Part shown: positions 34,361-43,552 of the stretch, one piece after another
Numbering within the stretch: the stretch's first letter is position 1
Layout of the letters: each line of letters begins with the position of its first letter
Origin: Methyloprofundus sp.
GTDB taxonomy: Bacteria > Pseudomonadota > Gammaproteobacteria > Methylococcales > Methylomonadaceae
Assembly: GCA_016592635.1 (NCBI GenBank)
Contig: AP023240.1
Coordinates: 2,211,630-2,275,629, forward strand
Length of the DNA stretch: 64,000 bases
Reading direction: 5' to 3'
The notes under the pieces: model-generated
The model's database searches: none
The model's input: only the letters and a program-made list of their open reading frames with translations
What the model was told of the DNA's origin: nothing
Translations under genes and position numbers: made by a program

Positions 34361-37192
34361 ATGATAGATACCATCAGTCTGCGCGGTGCCAGAACCCATA
34401 ACCTAAAAAATATTGATCTTGATTTACCCAGAGATGCTCTCATTGTCATCACTGGCTTATCAGGCTCGGGTAAATCATCACTCGCATTTGATACTATTTA
34501 TGCTGAAGGCCAACGGCGTTATGTAGAATCCTTATCAGCCTATGCGCGCCAATTTCTATCTATGATGGAAAAGCCCGATATAGATCATATTGAGGGCTTA
34601 TCCCCTGCTATTTCCATCGAACAAAAATCGACATCACATAACCCGCGTTCAACCGTCGGTACTATCACCGAAATCTATGACTACCTAAGGCTTTTATATG
34701 CACGAGCAGGTACTCCTTGTTGCCCTGAGCATGGACTTTCATTAGCCGCACAAACCATTAGCCAAATGGTTGACCATTTATTAGAGCAAACTTCGGGTGA
34801 GCGTTGGATGTTATTAGCTCCCGTTGTCAATCAACGTAAAGGCGAACATATTCAACTACTGGAGGACTTGCAAGCGCAAGGTTTTATTCGTGCACGCATT
34901 GATGGTCACGTGTGTGAACTGGACGAAGCCCCCGAACTGGATGGTAAGAAAAAACACACTATTGAAGTCATTATTGACCGCTTTAAAATTCGTGATGATA
35001 TTAGTTTACGTTTGGCAGAATCCTTTGAGACAGCATTACGTATTGCAGGTGGTGTTGCCACTGCCATGTGCATGGATGATGACAATAAAAAACTGGTATT
35101 CTCCGAAAAATACGCCTGCTCAGAATGTGGCTATAGCATCACCGAACTAGAGCCGCGCATTTTTTCATTCAACAACCCCAAAGGGGCTTGTAGTGGCTGT
35201 GATGGTTTGGGCATTAAACAACACTTTGACCCTGAATTGGTGGTACATAACACCGAGCTTAGTTTAGCAGCTGGCGCAGTACGTGGTTGGGATCGACGTA
35301 ATGCCTATTATTATCAAATTATTTGTTCTCTAGCCCAGCATTATCAATTTGATCCAGAAACGCCTTTTCAAGATCTCAGTACAGAAATTCAAAATATTGT
35401 ATTGTATGGAAGTGGCCGTAAAGCAATCGACTTTACCTTTGTTACCGGAACAGGCAAAAAGCGTAAAAAAAGGCACAGCTTCGAAGGTATCATCGCCAAT
35501 ATGGAGCGCCGCTATCATGAAACTGACTCACAAGTTGTACGTGATGAATTAGCAAAGTATCTCTCCAATAAAGTCTGCTCTAGCTGCAACGGTTCCCGTT
35601 TAAATACTGCTGCCCGCAATGTGTTTATTGACAGCAAACCCGTATACCAAATTACCGGTTTACCGATTAGAAAAGCACTACACTTTTTTCAAATACTAGA
35701 TTTACCAGGGCAGCGTGGCCAAATTGCCGATAAAATTATTATTGAAATAAAGCAACGTCTTGAATTTTTAGTTAATGTTGGCTTAGACTATCTTACTTTA
35801 GACCGAAGTGCGGATACCTTATCAGGCGGTGAAGCACAACGTATTCGTCTCGCCAGTCAAATTGGTGCTGGTTTAGTCGGAGTGATGTATGTTCTAGACG
35901 AACCTTCAATTGGCCTGCACCAACGTGATAACTCCCGGCTGCTTAATACTCTATTTCATTTGCGCGATTTAGGTAATACCGTCATTGTTGTCGAACATGA
36001 TGAAGATGCCATTATGGCAGCGCAATATGTGGTTGATATTGGCCCTGGTGCGGGTGTGCATGGTGGCCAAATTATCGCCCAAGGCACACCTGAAGATATT
36101 ATTAATCATTCCGAGTCACTGACAGGCCAATACCTTGCTGGCAAACTTGCCATTGAAATACCCACCAGCCTCACTCCCCGTGATAAGCAACAACAGCTTT
36201 GTGTACGCAATGCCCACGGTAATAATTTAAAAAATATAGATGTTAATTTCCCACTAGGTTTGCTTACCTGCGTGACGGGAGTTTCCGGTTCAGGTAAATC
36301 TACTTTAGTAAACGACACCTTATACCGTTTTGCAGCACGTGCCATTAACCGTGCCACTACTCTGCCTGCTCCTTGCGATACCATTGAAGGGCTGAATGCC
36401 TGTGACAAGGTAGTTGATATAGACCAAAGCCCGATTGGACGTACCCCACGCTCTAACCCTGCCACCTACACCGGCTTGTTTACCCCTATTCGAGAACTGT
36501 TTGCCGCGACTCCTGAATCACGTTCTCGCGGTTATACTCCAGGGCGATTCAGCTTTAATGTTAAAGGTGGGCGTTGTGAAGCTTGCAAAGGTGATGGTGT
36601 TGTTAAAGTAGAAATGCACTTTTTACCTGATGTATTCGTCCACTGTGATGCGTGTGCAGGCAAACGCTATAACCGAGAAACCTTGGAAATTCGCTACAAA
36701 GGCAAAACAGTTAACGAAATTTTAGAGATGACGGTTGAGGAAGCCTTCCTATTTTTTAAACCTGTTCCCGTACTTGCCCGAAAACTACAAACCTTACTGG
36801 ATGTTGGTTTAAGTTATATCACCCTCGGTCAAAATGCGACTACCTTATCAGGTGGTGAAGCACAACGTATTAAACTAGCAAAAGAACTATCTAAGCGCGA
36901 TACTGGCAAAACTTTATATATTCTGGATGAGCCTACTACAGGTCTGCATTTCCATGATATAAAACAATTACTAACAGTATTACACCGCTTGCGTGATCAT
37001 GGTAATACCATTATTATCATCGAACACAACCTAGATGTTATCAAAACCGCTGACTGGCTTATTGATATAGGCCCTGAAGGTGGGGATGGTGGCGGGATGG
37101 TGGTTGCAGAAGGCACTCCGAAACAAGTTAGCCAAATAGAAAAATCACATACAGGCTTTTATCTTAAAAGATTTTTTGAGAAAGGCATTTAA
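34361..37192 (+). CDS. uvrA: Excinuclease ABC subunit A
   Basis: UvrA is the damage-sensing ABC ATPase of nucleotide excision repair and works as a dimer with UvrB. The 943 residues are canonical. Two ABC modules are visible: Walker [17 protein letters not shown] near residue 30 and [13 protein letters not shown] near 645; signature [16 protein letters not shown] and [16 protein letters not shown]; zinc sites CSGCDGLG and CEACKGDG. The gene is intact, but an IS3 fragment starts within about 20 bases of its stop, so its natural terminator may have been lost. Confidence 0.97.
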   Translation: MIDTISLRGARTHNLKNIDLDLPRDALIVITGLSGSGKSSLAFDTIYAEGQRRYVESLSAYARQFLSMMEKPDIDHIEGLSPAISIEQKSTSHNPRSTVGTITEIYDYLRLLYARAGTPCCPEHGLSLAAQTISQMVDHLLEQTSGERWMLLAPVVNQRKGEHIQLLEDLQAQGFIRARIDGHVCELDEAPELDGKKKHTIEVIIDRFKIRDDISLRLAESFETALRIAGGVATAMCMDDDNKKLVFSEKYACSECGYSITELEPRIFSFNNPKGACSGCDGLGIKQHFDPELVVHNTELSLAAGAVRGWDRRNAYYYQIICSLAQHYQFDPETPFQDLSTEIQNIVLYGSGRKAIDFTFVTGTGKKRKKRHSFEGIIANMERRYHETDSQVVRDELAKYLSNKVCSSCNGSRLNTAARNVFIDSKPVYQITGLPIRKALHFFQILDLPGQRGQIADKIIIEIKQRLEFLVNVGLDYLTLDRSADTLSGGEAQRIRLASQIGAGLVGVMYVLDEPSIGLHQRDNSRLLNTLFHLRDLGNTVIVVEHDEDAIMAAQYVVDIGPGAGVHGGQIIAQGTPEDIINHSESLTGQYLAGKLAIEIPTSLTPRDKQQQLCVRNAHGNNLKNIDVNFPLGLLTCVTGVSGSGKSTLVNDTLYRFAARAINRATTLPAPCDTIEGLNACDKVVDIDQSPIGRTPRSNPATYTGLFTPIRELFAATPESRSRGYTPGRFSFNVKGGRCEACKGDGVVKVEMHFLPDVFVHCDACAGKRYNRETLEIRYKGKTVNEILEMTVEEAFLFFKPVPVLARKLQTLLDVGLSYITLGQNATTLSGGEAQRIKLAKELSKRDTGKTLYILDEPTTGLHFHDIKQLLTVLHRLRDHGNTIIIIEHNLDVIKTADWLIDIGPEGGDGGGMVVAEGTPKQVSQIEKSHTGFYLKRFFEKGI

Positions 37193-37206
37193 AGTGTGCT
37201 ATGGAT

Positions 37207-37635
37207 TTAACGCCAAAATAAATCGATAACGACAGCAACATAAAGCCAGCCTTCAAGTGTCCAAACGTAGGTAATATCGGTAGTCCATACCTTATTGGGC
37301 GCTTTGGTAGCAAACTGCCGGTCAAGCTTGTTGGGGGAGATCGCATCATTGTGATCGCTGTCAGTCGTCACTTTAAATTTCTTTGGGTAACGCACTTTTA
37401 ACCCAAGCTCTGCCATCAAGCGCACTACTTTATATCGACCTGCCTTAATGCCTATTTTTTTAAGTGCATCTGACATGCGACGACTTCCATACACTTGTTT
37501 ATTGTCATAAAAAATTTGCTTAATTTTTTCTTTGAGCTCAGCTTCTTCTTTTGTTTTATTCTGCCTGTCAGGATTGTTGGCCCAAGCATAATAAGCACTG
37601 GTACTGACCTTCATAACACGGCATAAAGTGGTCAC
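37207..37635 (-). pseudogene. IS3-family transposase OrfB, C-terminally truncated
   Basis: The 142 residues include the HTH_21 linker (VYGSRRMSDALKKIG) and VWTTDITYVWTLEGWLYVAV with the first catalytic Asp, then stop after VVIDLFWR. The second Asp and the catalytic Glu are missing, compared with the intact 268-residue OrfB at 18728. Upstream the frame continues to meet orfA as in other IS3 elements. Confidence 0.88.
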
Positions 37636-37673
37636 AGGGTATGTCTTCTGTTGCTCACGAATAAAGGCATATC

Positions 37674-38003
37674 TTATTCGGCTTCTTTCGCAAAGAAGAC
37701 TGCGGCCTTTTTTAATATCTCACGCTCCATACGCAATTGTTCGTTTTCCTTGCGTAAGTGTATTAAGTCATCATGTGCACTTAGATTTAATACGGAATGA
37801 TTTTTAATCACTTTCTCTTCGGAGCCTTTCTCAGCCTTAACCCAGCGACTAATGGCGCTTAATGAAACCCCTAAATGATCTGCGGCTCGTTGTCGTGTAT
37901 AGCCATTTTTAAGTACTAATTTTGCCGCATCCTGTTTAAACTCTAGTGTGTATTTAGGTTTTGGCTGTTTGTTTTCGTTACTCATATTCACCTCTAATGA
38001 CAT
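37674..38003 (-). CDS. IS3-family transposase OrfA
   Basis: The 109-residue protein has the HTH (LEFKQDAAKLVLKNGYTRQR) and leucine-zipper (DDLIHLRKENEQLRMEREIL) of IS3 OrfA, ending KKAAVFFAKEAE as in the 19.6-kb copy. The ATG just inside (MSNENKQPKPK) is an equally good start. It is intact but is now coupled to a dead OrfB. Confidence 0.85.
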   Translation of the reverse strand: MSLEVNMSNENKQPKPKYTLEFKQDAAKLVLKNGYTRQRAADHLGVSLSAISRWVKAEKGSEEKVIKNHSVLNLSAHDDLIHLRKENEQLRMEREILKKAAVFFAKEAE

Positions 38004-38204
38004 TATAAAATCAGCCTCTAGATGTGTCCTGCTTTATTAAACCATTACACCAAACGCCCATCGTAATGGTGGGACAGGGTGAAGGCCTGAACCTTTGTCA
38101 AAGAGGAGCCGAGCTTGCCTTTCTTATGCTAGACATAAGGGGCGGCAAGATGTCGTAGCCAGCTTTGGGATTAATTGCGATGGCGCAATTGGTTTTATTA
38201 TGCG

Positions 38205-38278
38205 AAGGAAGCGCCCCGTGCGGATCCGCATGCGGGGTGCTGTGGGGAGAGCTGGAGAGAAACCAGCTCTTACCCGAT
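38205..38278 (+). ncRNA. Group II intron 3' remnant: domains V and VI
   Basis: Domain V at 38210-38241 folds as expected: AGCGCCCC pairs with GGGGTGCT (8 bp, with the catalytic AGC at the 5' side), a 2-base GC bulge on the 3' strand, then GTGCG/CGCAT closing a GATC loop. Domain VI follows at about 38243-38276: GGGG-AGAGCTGG pairs with CCAGCTCT-TA-CCC, leaving an unpaired A as branch point, and the intron would end in ACCCGAT at 38278. No intron-encoded protein is present. The upstream stretch 38047-38204 may be other intron RNA, including the stem CTTGCC...GGCAAG at about 38115-38150, but I cannot define a 5' end. Confidence 0.75.
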
Positions 38279-38291
38279 TTAGCTGATTTTA

Positions 38292-38402
38292 TTAATGTGT
38301 ACCAACCAAGAGACCGTTAATACTCAAGTCTTCGTCAACGTCTGGCCAATGAATGCCCTCACCATCTCCAAGAAATTCCCAGTTGTCAAGTTCTTTTTTA
38401 CT
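38292..38402 (-). pseudogene. DUF2442-domain gene, 3' fragment
   Basis: Reading the minus strand gives ELDNWEFLGDGEGIHWPDVD then EDLSINGLLVGTH and a stop at 38292-38294. This is the C-terminal signature of DUF2442 proteins (W-x-x-x-GxGIHWPxxDEDxS). The frame runs into the IS66 left end; its continuation is at 40875-40910, across the element. DUF2442 genes are often paired with DUF4160 genes in toxin-antitoxin-like couples; no such partner is visible. About 1 kb upstream context was lost to IS1. Confidence 0.72.
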
Positions 38403-38487
38403 GTAAGCGCTCAATTCTCAGCGTAATTCCCAGCTGCTCACATTAATGCAACACTATTCCCATCATTAAATACCACGGGGATTTTAA

Positions 38488-38802
38488 ATGGCGGCATTAG
38501 AAAAAGTACGGGCTGAAACGTTCTGGTCTACTCACATAGAGCACTGGCAAGCATCAGGGCAATCCCAGGCGGCTTATTGTCGGCAACACGATTTATGCCC
38601 GCAAAAGTTCAGCTATCGGAAATGCAAATCAACAGTAAAATCCACTGACCACTCCGGATTTGCACGCATTCAGGTTGATGAGGAACCCTCAGCCGAGCCT
38701 GTCACCGGATTGTCGTTACAATTTAATGACGGTACACGATTGGAAGGCATTACGCAGGATAATATGCACTTCATCCGGCCCATGCTAGAGCTATTGCGAT
38801 GA
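38488..38802 (+). CDS. tnpA: IS66 accessory protein TnpA
   Basis: Same 104-residue sequence as the copy at 17904, with the N-terminal FWSTHIEHWQASGQSQ and the LSLQFNDGTRLEGI C-terminal part. ATG at 38488 follows GGGGATTTTAA. It is the first gene of the intact element and overlaps tnpB by 4 bases. Confidence 0.9.
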   Translation: MAALEKVRAETFWSTHIEHWQASGQSQAAYCRQHDLCPQKFSYRKCKSTVKSTDHSGFARIQVDEEPSAEPVTGLSLQFNDGTRLEGITQDNMHFIRPMLELLR

Positions 38803-39167
38803 CGGCTGTTGTCATGCGTCCCTCTCTGTCTTTAACGGAGGTGTACCTGTATCGGCAACCCGTTGATTTTCGCAAGTCGCATCGAGGGCTATCGGCTATT
38901 GTTGAGTGCGAGTTAGGGCATAATCCTTTTGAAGGGCATTTGTATGCCTTTACCAATAAACGGCGGAACAAGATCAAATGTTTGTTCTGGGAAGATAATG
39001 GTTTTGTACTGTATTACAAGTCATTGGCAGAAGAAAAATTCAAGTGGCCCAAAGGTGATGAGGAGACGCTCACTTTAACGGGACAACAGTTGAATTGGTT
39101 ACTTGACGGCTTTGATATCAGCGCAATGCAAGGCCATAAAAAACTCCAATATGAGTCTGTTTTTTAA
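38799..39167 (+). CDS. tnpB: IS66 accessory protein TnpB
   Basis: The 122-residue IS66 Orf2 has VYLYRQPVDFRKSHRGLSAI and LFWEDNGFVLYYKSLAEEKF. It is translationally coupled to tnpA (ATGA overlap). Here the whole element is complete, so it can act with tnpC. Confidence 0.92.
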   Translation: MTAVVMRPSLSLTEVYLYRQPVDFRKSHRGLSAIVECELGHNPFEGHLYAFTNKRRNKIKCLFWEDNGFVLYYKSLAEEKFKWPKGDEETLTLTGQQLNWLLDGFDISAMQGHKKLQYESVF

Positions 39168-39198
39168 GTGTTTTTACGTTCATTATTGCCTCTGAAAA

Positions 39199-39207
39199 TG
39201 CTATAAT
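39199..39207 (+). promoter_or_regulatory. Extended -10 promoter candidate for tnpC
   Basis: TGCTATAAT is a perfect extended -10 (TGnTATAAT) ending 6 bases before the tnpC ATG at 39214. If used, the transcript would begin at or within a few bases of the start codon, giving a leaderless tnpC mRNA. The same motif is at 18615-18623 in the truncated copy, where it would read into the IS3 end. Confidence 0.4.
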
Positions 39208-39213
39208 ATCAGC

Positions 39214-40845
39214 ATGACTTCAGCCGATATTTCAAATAAAAAACAACAAGATAAAGCCTGTTCTTTGCTGCCGGAAGGCATTGCTTTGTTGTTTGAAAAA
39301 GATCAGACCATTGATGAATTGACGCGTGTTGTCGAGATCAAATCCGGTGTCATTTCCGAACAGCAAAAGCGCATACGCATTCTGGAAGAAGCACTTCGCT
39401 TATCCAAAATAAAACGTTTTGCCCCCTCTAGTGAACAATCTCACCAAACTTCTTTATTTGATGAGGCAGAGAATGAAGTGGATGGTAATGAGGAATCAGA
39501 GGGAGCGGATGAAGCTCTTGCCGATGAGAATCAGGCAAGTTCGACGGATACCAAGAAAAAGCCGGGGCGCAAACCCTTTTCAGATAAATTGCCGCGCGAG
39601 CAAGTTTTCATTCGTTTGACGGAGGCAGAAAAAGAAGGTGCCATTGATACTTTCTTCACCAAGGTGAAAGAAGAGCTGGATATTATTCCTGCCAAAGTAC
39701 GGGTGCTTGAATACATGCAGGAAAAAGCTGTTTTTGTCGACCGGATTGACGGTGAAAAACAGCGTCGGCTTACAGCAGCGAAAATGCCGGGGCATCCTAT
39801 TGTCGGAGCAATGGGAAGTATCAGCTTGATGTGCTTCATCATTATTGCCAAATATGCAGATGGCTTGCCCTTGTATCGTCAGGAAGGGATTTTATCGCGT
39901 TATGGCGGTGAACTTTCCAGAGCAACATTGGCCAACTGGGTCATTGCTCTCGCCAAACAGCTTCAGCCTCTGATCAACCTGATGCGAGAGCATCAACAGC
40001 TGGGAACCGTCATACAGGCCGATGAAACGCGGGTTCAGGTCTTAAAGGAACCGGGGCGATCGGCAAGCTCGGATAAATATATGTGGGTCACGCTGGGCGG
40101 GCCGCCGGGTGAAAAAAGCATCCTGTTTGAATACGATCCATCTCGGAGTGGTGAGGTGCCTCTGCGCCTGCTGGATGGCTATGGCGGCTACCTGCAAACC
40201 GACGGCTATGCAGGATACAATGCCGCATGCCTAAAAAATGGCATGACTCAATTGGGATGCTGGGATCATGCGCGTCGTTATTTTAAAGAAGCGCATAATG
40301 CACAACCCAAAGCCAAGAAGGGCAAAAACAACAAGCCCTCAAAAGCAGGCAAAGTACTGAGCCTGATTAATAAACTGTACGTGATTGAACGAGGAATCAA
40401 AACACTTTCGGTGAATGAAAAGTATCTGCAGCGTCAACAGAAAAGCATCCCGGTACTAAATCAGCTTAAAGCCTATCTGGAAGATAACCGGCATAAAGTG
40501 CCTAAAGACAGCCTGACAGGCAAGGCAATGACTTATCTTAGCAACCAGTGGGATAAGCTTAATGTGTATTGCAGCAATGGGGAGCTCAACATAAGCAATA
40601 TTCTGGCGGAAAATGCGATTCGACCCTTTGTAATAGGGCGCAAAGCCTGGTTATTTTCTGATACACCTGCGGGGGCTCATGCCAGTGCCGTACATTACAG
40701 CCTGATAGAAACGGCCAAAGCAAACGGATTGGAGCCTTATGAATATCTTAAGCAGGTACTCACCGCTTTACCCCATGCTGATACGGTTGATAAAGTGGAG
40801 GCCTTGCTGCCTTGGAACATTAAAAAACCTGGCATTTCTGAATAG
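39214..40845 (+). CDS. tnpC: IS66 transposase TnpC (DDE)
   Basis: The 543-residue protein has an N-terminal coiled coil (VVEIKSGVISEQQKRIRILE), a linker with the GRKPFSDKLPRE segment, and the IS66 DDE core: VIQADETRVQVL (first Asp), LQTDGYAGYNA (second Asp), and LAENAIRPFVIGRKAWLFSD (Glu). The C-terminal IS66 tail ends in ALLPWNIKKPG. All catalytic positions are present, so it should be active. Confidence 0.95.
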   Translation: MTSADISNKKQQDKACSLLPEGIALLFEKDQTIDELTRVVEIKSGVISEQQKRIRILEEALRLSKIKRFAPSSEQSHQTSLFDEAENEVDGNEESEGADEALADENQASSTDTKKKPGRKPFSDKLPREQVFIRLTEAEKEGAIDTFFTKVKEELDIIPAKVRVLEYMQEKAVFVDRIDGEKQRRLTAAKMPGHPIVGAMGSISLMCFIIIAKYADGLPLYRQEGILSRYGGELSRATLANWVIALAKQLQPLINLMREHQQLGTVIQADETRVQVLKEPGRSASSDKYMWVTLGGPPGEKSILFEYDPSRSGEVPLRLLDGYGGYLQTDGYAGYNAACLKNGMTQLGCWDHARRYFKEAHNAQPKAKKGKNNKPSKAGKVLSLINKLYVIERGIKTLSVNEKYLQRQQKSIPVLNQLKAYLEDNRHKVPKDSLTGKAMTYLSNQWDKLNVYCSNGELNISNILAENAIRPFVIGRKAWLFSDTPAGAHASAVHYSLIETAKANGLEPYEYLKQVLTALPHADTVDKVEALLPWNIKKPGISE

Positions 40846-40874
40846 GGCAAGTACGTGCTCTATTGAGCGCTTAC

Positions 40875-40910
40875 TTTTTACTTGCTTGCACCAACCTAGG
40901 GAACCAAACT
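40875..40910 (-). pseudogene. DUF2442-domain gene, middle fragment
   Basis: On the minus strand these bases read WFPRLVQA and continue, after removing IS66 and one copy of its 8-bp duplication, as SKKELDNWEFLGDGEGIHWP. The joined VWFPRLVQASKKELDNWEFL matches the usual DUF2442 order (PxxWFPRL before the W-x-GDG-x-GIHWP end). The 5' half should precede 40911 but the IS1 left end starts there, so it is lost or displaced. Confidence 0.65.
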
Positions 40911-40931
40911 GGTAGTGGGTCGAATCTGTTG

Positions 40932-41417
40932 TTAAGAATGAATGTCCAGCCCAAACTCAACCTTATTAATCAGTAAACCGATAACAATATCATGCATTTT
41001 TTCAGATTTTGAAAAGCAAATTGTTTTTCGCGTCAGCCGTTTAATCCACGTTCTTAGATTTAAATTTTTACGCTCGATTTTTTGTGTATTACGCTTCCCA
41101 ACTTCGTGTTTATTAGAGTCAATATGACGATCATAAGCTCCCCAGTCATCAGTGTAATAACGCTTGATATTTAATGGTTCAAGCAATGCTTTTAATTCCT
41201 TAAATACAATATCCTTACGCTTGCCAAAAACATAAGCAAGAATAGTATTCGTTGAATGCTCAACGGCGTACCAAATCCAGCGTTGATTCGACTTTTTCTC
41301 TACGAATGACCATTGCTCGTCTAGTTCAGCCTCTTCACAAATAAGCGTTACTTCTGCATCTGCTGTTGGTATTTGAAAGTTAGGGTTTACTTGAACAAGC
41401 CTGTTTTCTTTTTTTTT
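40932..41417 (-). CDS. insB: IS1 transposase InsB, made by frameshift from InsA
   Basis: The frame is open from the A9 run at 41409-41417 to the stop at 40932. It reads ENRLVQVNPNFQIPTADAEV, then CEEAELDEQWSFVEKKSNQR with the first catalytic Asp, then RYYTDDWGAYDRHI with the second, and the IS1 signature HEVGKRNTQKIERKNLNLRT (Glu in IERK) and RKTICFSKSEKMHD. A stand-alone ATG start exists at 41186 but would lack the first Asp. Translation of the whole InsAB needs a -1 shift at A9G. Confidence 0.85.
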   Translation of the reverse strand, partial: KKKENRLVQVNPNFQIPTADAEVTLICEEAELDEQWSFVEKKSNQRWIWYAVEHSTNTILAYVFGKRKDIVFKELKALLEPLNIKRYYTDDWGAYDRHIDSNKHEVGKRNTQKIERKNLNLRTWIKRLTRKTICFSKSEKMHDIVIGLLINKVEFGLDIHS

Positions 41418-41677
41418 AGCGTATTGATGACTGTGTTTTTATTGATTTTAAGTACACGGGCAGTGTCTCGAATACCACTTGAATTGATAGCCATTTCTAC
41501 TATTTTTTCTGTGATTCCTGGCTCACAAGCTTTATAACGATAGGTAAGCATAAATGTTTGCGTATTGCAGTCTGGATTTTGGCATAAATAGCGCTGTGCT
41601 CCTGTTGCATTTTTTCCTAATTTGGTTATTTTAGAACTATCGCAATAGGGGCAGTGAATTTCTTGGTAACATGTCAT
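41387..41677 (-). CDS. insA: IS1 InsA DNA-binding protein
   Basis: The 96-residue protein has an N-terminal zinc-ribbon (CPYCDSSKITKLG, then CQNPDCNTQTF) and a helix-turn-helix (GIRDTARVLKINKNTVINTL) typical of IS1 InsA, which binds the ends and represses. Its last codons lie over AAAAAAAAAG, the classic IS1 slip site, after which the zero frame stops within 11 codons. Confidence 0.9.
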   Translation of the reverse strand: MTCYQEIHCPYCDSSKITKLGKNATGAQRYLCQNPDCNTQTFMLTYRYKACEPGITEKIVEMAINSSGIRDTARVLKINKNTVINTLKKKKTGLFK

Positions 41678-41761
41678 AAATTGCCATTATACAGAAAACT
41701 ACAGCTTCGACCCACTACCCCATTCTTTTGTACTTTCCTGTCAACTCAAAAAATTTACGCA

Positions 41762-41798
41762 CAAAAAAGAGGAGTACTTGCTGTGCAAGTACTCCTCT
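41762..41798 (-). terminator. Rho-independent terminator of the sqr-DUF2892 operon
   Basis: On the minus strand, AGAGGAGTACTTGC pairs perfectly with GCAAGTACTCCTCT around a 3-base loop, and the second arm is followed by TTTTTTGTG. It starts 32 bases past the DUF2892 stop. The 14-bp stem and T6 tail make this the clearest minus-strand terminator of the window. Confidence 0.9.
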
Positions 41799-41830
41799 CT
41801 TAGGTTCAGTCAATTATCTCAAGTAGACTC

Positions 41831-42031
41831 CTAAAAAGCACACCCTGACTTAACACCCAGCTTTTTCAAAATAATTGCCATAGGACAAAACCCTGAAAAA
41901 GCAGACTGCAGTAAATTAGCACCGACAAAAGCAGTAAACCATAACCAGTTAACTGAGTGATACTGAGATAAGACAACACTCATTAAAATAAAGCTGCCTG
42001 CGACTGCAAATACAATACGATCTATCGTCAT
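41831..42031 (-). CDS. DUF2892 (YgaP-type) small membrane protein
   Basis: The 66-residue inner-membrane protein has two helices ([18 protein letters not shown] and [18 protein letters not shown]) and then [19 protein letters not shown], the Cys-Pro end typical of DUF2892 proteins. These often occur next to or fused with rhodanese or sulfide-handling genes. Here it starts 8 bases after the sqr stop, so a role in sulfane-sulfur transfer at the membrane is a fair inference, unproven. Confidence 0.82.
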   Translation of the reverse strand: MTIDRIVFAVAGSFILMSVVLSQYHSVNWLWFTAFVGANLLQSAFSGFCPMAIILKKLGVKSGCAF

Positions 42032-42039
42032 TTTTATAC

Positions 42040-43314
42040 CTATTTTAGACGTACTACGCCCATAAATTTAAGAATCATTTTTTCATAATACGGCTCGCTG
42101 ATACCTTTACGAATTTTACGCATAAAGTATTTTTCAAAACCGATTTTTGCTAAATGTACCCATTTACCTTGTTGTGACCAAGTTGTATTACGTGGTGGGA
42201 TTTGTGGCACGGCCAAGAATGCAATACCGGTATCCCCCATATCAGCAAGACACAGTGCATTTAAACTTGGTTTATCAGATGGCTCTTTACCTGCCAGTTC
42301 ATCACGGATATTATGAGCGGTTGCAGTCACCATTGATTCGATCATATAACCTGTTTTAGGTGTGCCGACAGGTAGTGGCGTTTTACCTACTGGTGCTAAT
42401 GCCACACACACACCAACAGAGTAGATATTTTTAAAGGTTGGGTTACGCTGAAACTCATCAGTGAGTACAAAGCCACGTGGGTTTGTTAGTCCTTCAGCAC
42501 CACTATGGCGAACCGCATCAATACCTGTAAAGGCTGGTAGCATCATGGAGTGTTTGAATGGTAATTCATGCTTTTCTTTATCAGCACCCTTTTCATCTAC
42601 TTCAGTAACAAACATCATGCCTGCTTCGATTTTATCGACTTTAGCGTTTGTTATCCAGTTTATGGTTTTATCACGCAATGCACTTTCTAACATGCCTTTG
42701 GTGTCACCTACGCCGCCTAACCCTAAATGACCGACATATGGCTCTGAAGTGACTAAAGTCATAGGCACTTGATCACGAATTTTACGCTTACGTAATTCTG
42801 CTTCCAGAATCATTAGATATTCATAAGCAGGGCCAAAACAAGAAGCACCCTGCACTGCTCCGACCACAATTGGGCCAGGATTTTCCATGAATTTATCCCA
42901 GTCTTGCGCAGCGACTGCGGCATGGTCTACATGACAAACTGAGGATGTATGCCCTTCTGGGCCTAGACCTTCGACTTCATCAAATGCTAATCTTGGGCCT
43001 GTTGCTATAATTAAATAGTCGTAATCAACTGCAGAACCATCATCTAGGTGAACTTGGTTATTTTCAGGATCAACTTTGGTCGCTGCCTTTTGAATAAACT
43101 CAATCCCTTTTTTCTTAAAAATAGGTGCTAGTTCAATTTTTAGCTCTTCAGGGGTGCGCCATTTGGGTGGCACCCAAGGGTTTGATGGGACAAAATGAAA
43201 AGTAGGTGAATCAGAAATAACAACTACTTCATGATCATTATTGACCATTTCTTTCATTTCGTAAGCCATTGGCACACCGCCAATTCCTGCACCTAAGACG
43301 ACTATTTTAGCCAT
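42040..43314 (-). CDS. sqr: Sulfide:quinone oxidoreductase
   Basis: I start at the ATG at 43314 ([20 protein letters not shown]), which has GGAGA 7 bases upstream; a frame-open extension to 43470 lacks family similarity. The 424-residue flavoprotein has the N-terminal FAD motif [21 protein letters not shown], and near the end [11 protein letters not shown]. Cys127, Cys159 ([11 protein letters not shown]) and Cys355 ([12 protein letters not shown]) fall at the positions of the three essential Cys of A. ferrooxidans SQR (128, 160, 356). It oxidises sulfide to sulfane sulfur, passing electrons to quinone, and binds the membrane peripherally through C-terminal helices. Followed by DUF2892. Confidence 0.85.
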   Translation of the reverse strand: MAKIVVLGAGIGGVPMAYEMKEMVNNDHEVVVISDSPTFHFVPSNPWVPPKWRTPEELKIELAPIFKKKGIEFIQKAATKVDPENNQVHLDDGSAVDYDYLIIATGPRLAFDEVEGLGPEGHTSSVCHVDHAAVAAQDWDKFMENPGPIVVGAVQGASCFGPAYEYLMILEAELRKRKIRDQVPMTLVTSEPYVGHLGLGGVGDTKGMLESALRDKTINWITNAKVDKIEAGMMFVTEVDEKGADKEKHELPFKHSMMLPAFTGIDAVRHSGAEGLTNPRGFVLTDEFQRNPTFKNIYSVGVCVALAPVGKTPLPVGTPKTGYMIESMVTATAHNIRDELAGKEPSDKPSLNALCLADMGDTGIAFLAVPQIPPRNTTWSQQGKWVHLAKIGFEKYFMRKIRKGISEPYYEKMILKFMGVVRLK

Positions 43315-43552
43315 GATATTCTCCGTTGTATCAATTAAAAAAACCATATCAAAATTATTTATATTTATTTTTTCTTTGATATAGCCCTGTGTTTTATAGG
43401 GTTTAACAATCAGTGACATATTCACTACATAATTGCAATGATAAATATCACTTGCTTTATATATTAGCATTCTCTAAAATAATAGACAACTAATTTACCA
43501 AACATTTATTGTTTACCTCTTCTACTTTTGTAGTCGGTTTTCTGGAACCCTT

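Larger units (their letters stand above)
37205..38046 (-). mobile_element. IS3-family element, truncated copy
   Basis: This is related to, but clearly diverged from, the IS3 at 18.7 kb. The orfA-side end is kept: TGTCCTGCTTTATTAAACCATT ends at 38046. The orfB side stops being homologous near 37215, just past the uvrA stop, losing the second half of orfB and the other inverted repeat. It cannot transpose by itself. Confidence 0.85.
38403..40874 (+). mobile_element. Complete IS66-family insertion sequence with 8-bp target duplication
   Basis: The ends are GTAAGCGCTCAA at 38403 and its reverse complement at 40863-40874. The flanks are TTTTTACT at 38395-38402 and TTTTTACT at 40875-40882, the 8-bp duplication typical of IS66. 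The 2472-base element carries tnpA, tnpB and tnpC, all intact. It splits a DUF2442 gene. Its first 881 bases match the truncated copy at 17819 without visible difference, which suggests recent movement in this genome. Confidence 0.96.
40911..41719 (-). mobile_element. IS1-family insertion sequence
   Basis: Terminal inverted repeats are GGTAGTGGGTCGAATCTGTT at 40911 and GGTAGTGGGTCGAAGCTGTA read from 41719. The element (about 809 bases) encodes InsA and InsB on the minus strand with an A9G slip site between. Flanks ACCAAACT and CCATTCTT do not match, so no target duplication remains; a deletion or recombination at one side is likely and explains the missing 5' part of the DUF2442 gene. Confidence 0.88.

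Noticed and set aside
17819..40874. Whole 23-kb block as a composite IS66 transposon
   Set aside because: The first IS66 lacks its right end, the block holds housekeeping genes (uvrA, galU, cysDN), and the second copy has its own private 8-bp target duplication, so the copies moved independently.
41401..41420. The run of nine A/T in IS1 as a phase-variation tract or assembly error
   Set aside because: It lies at the known IS1 InsA/InsB programmed frameshift position and both frames read correctly across a -1 shift.
42040..43470. N-terminally extended SQR of 476 residues
   Set aside because: The extra 52 residues have no family similarity, and the ATG at 43314 has a good GGAGA site directly before the FAD motif.
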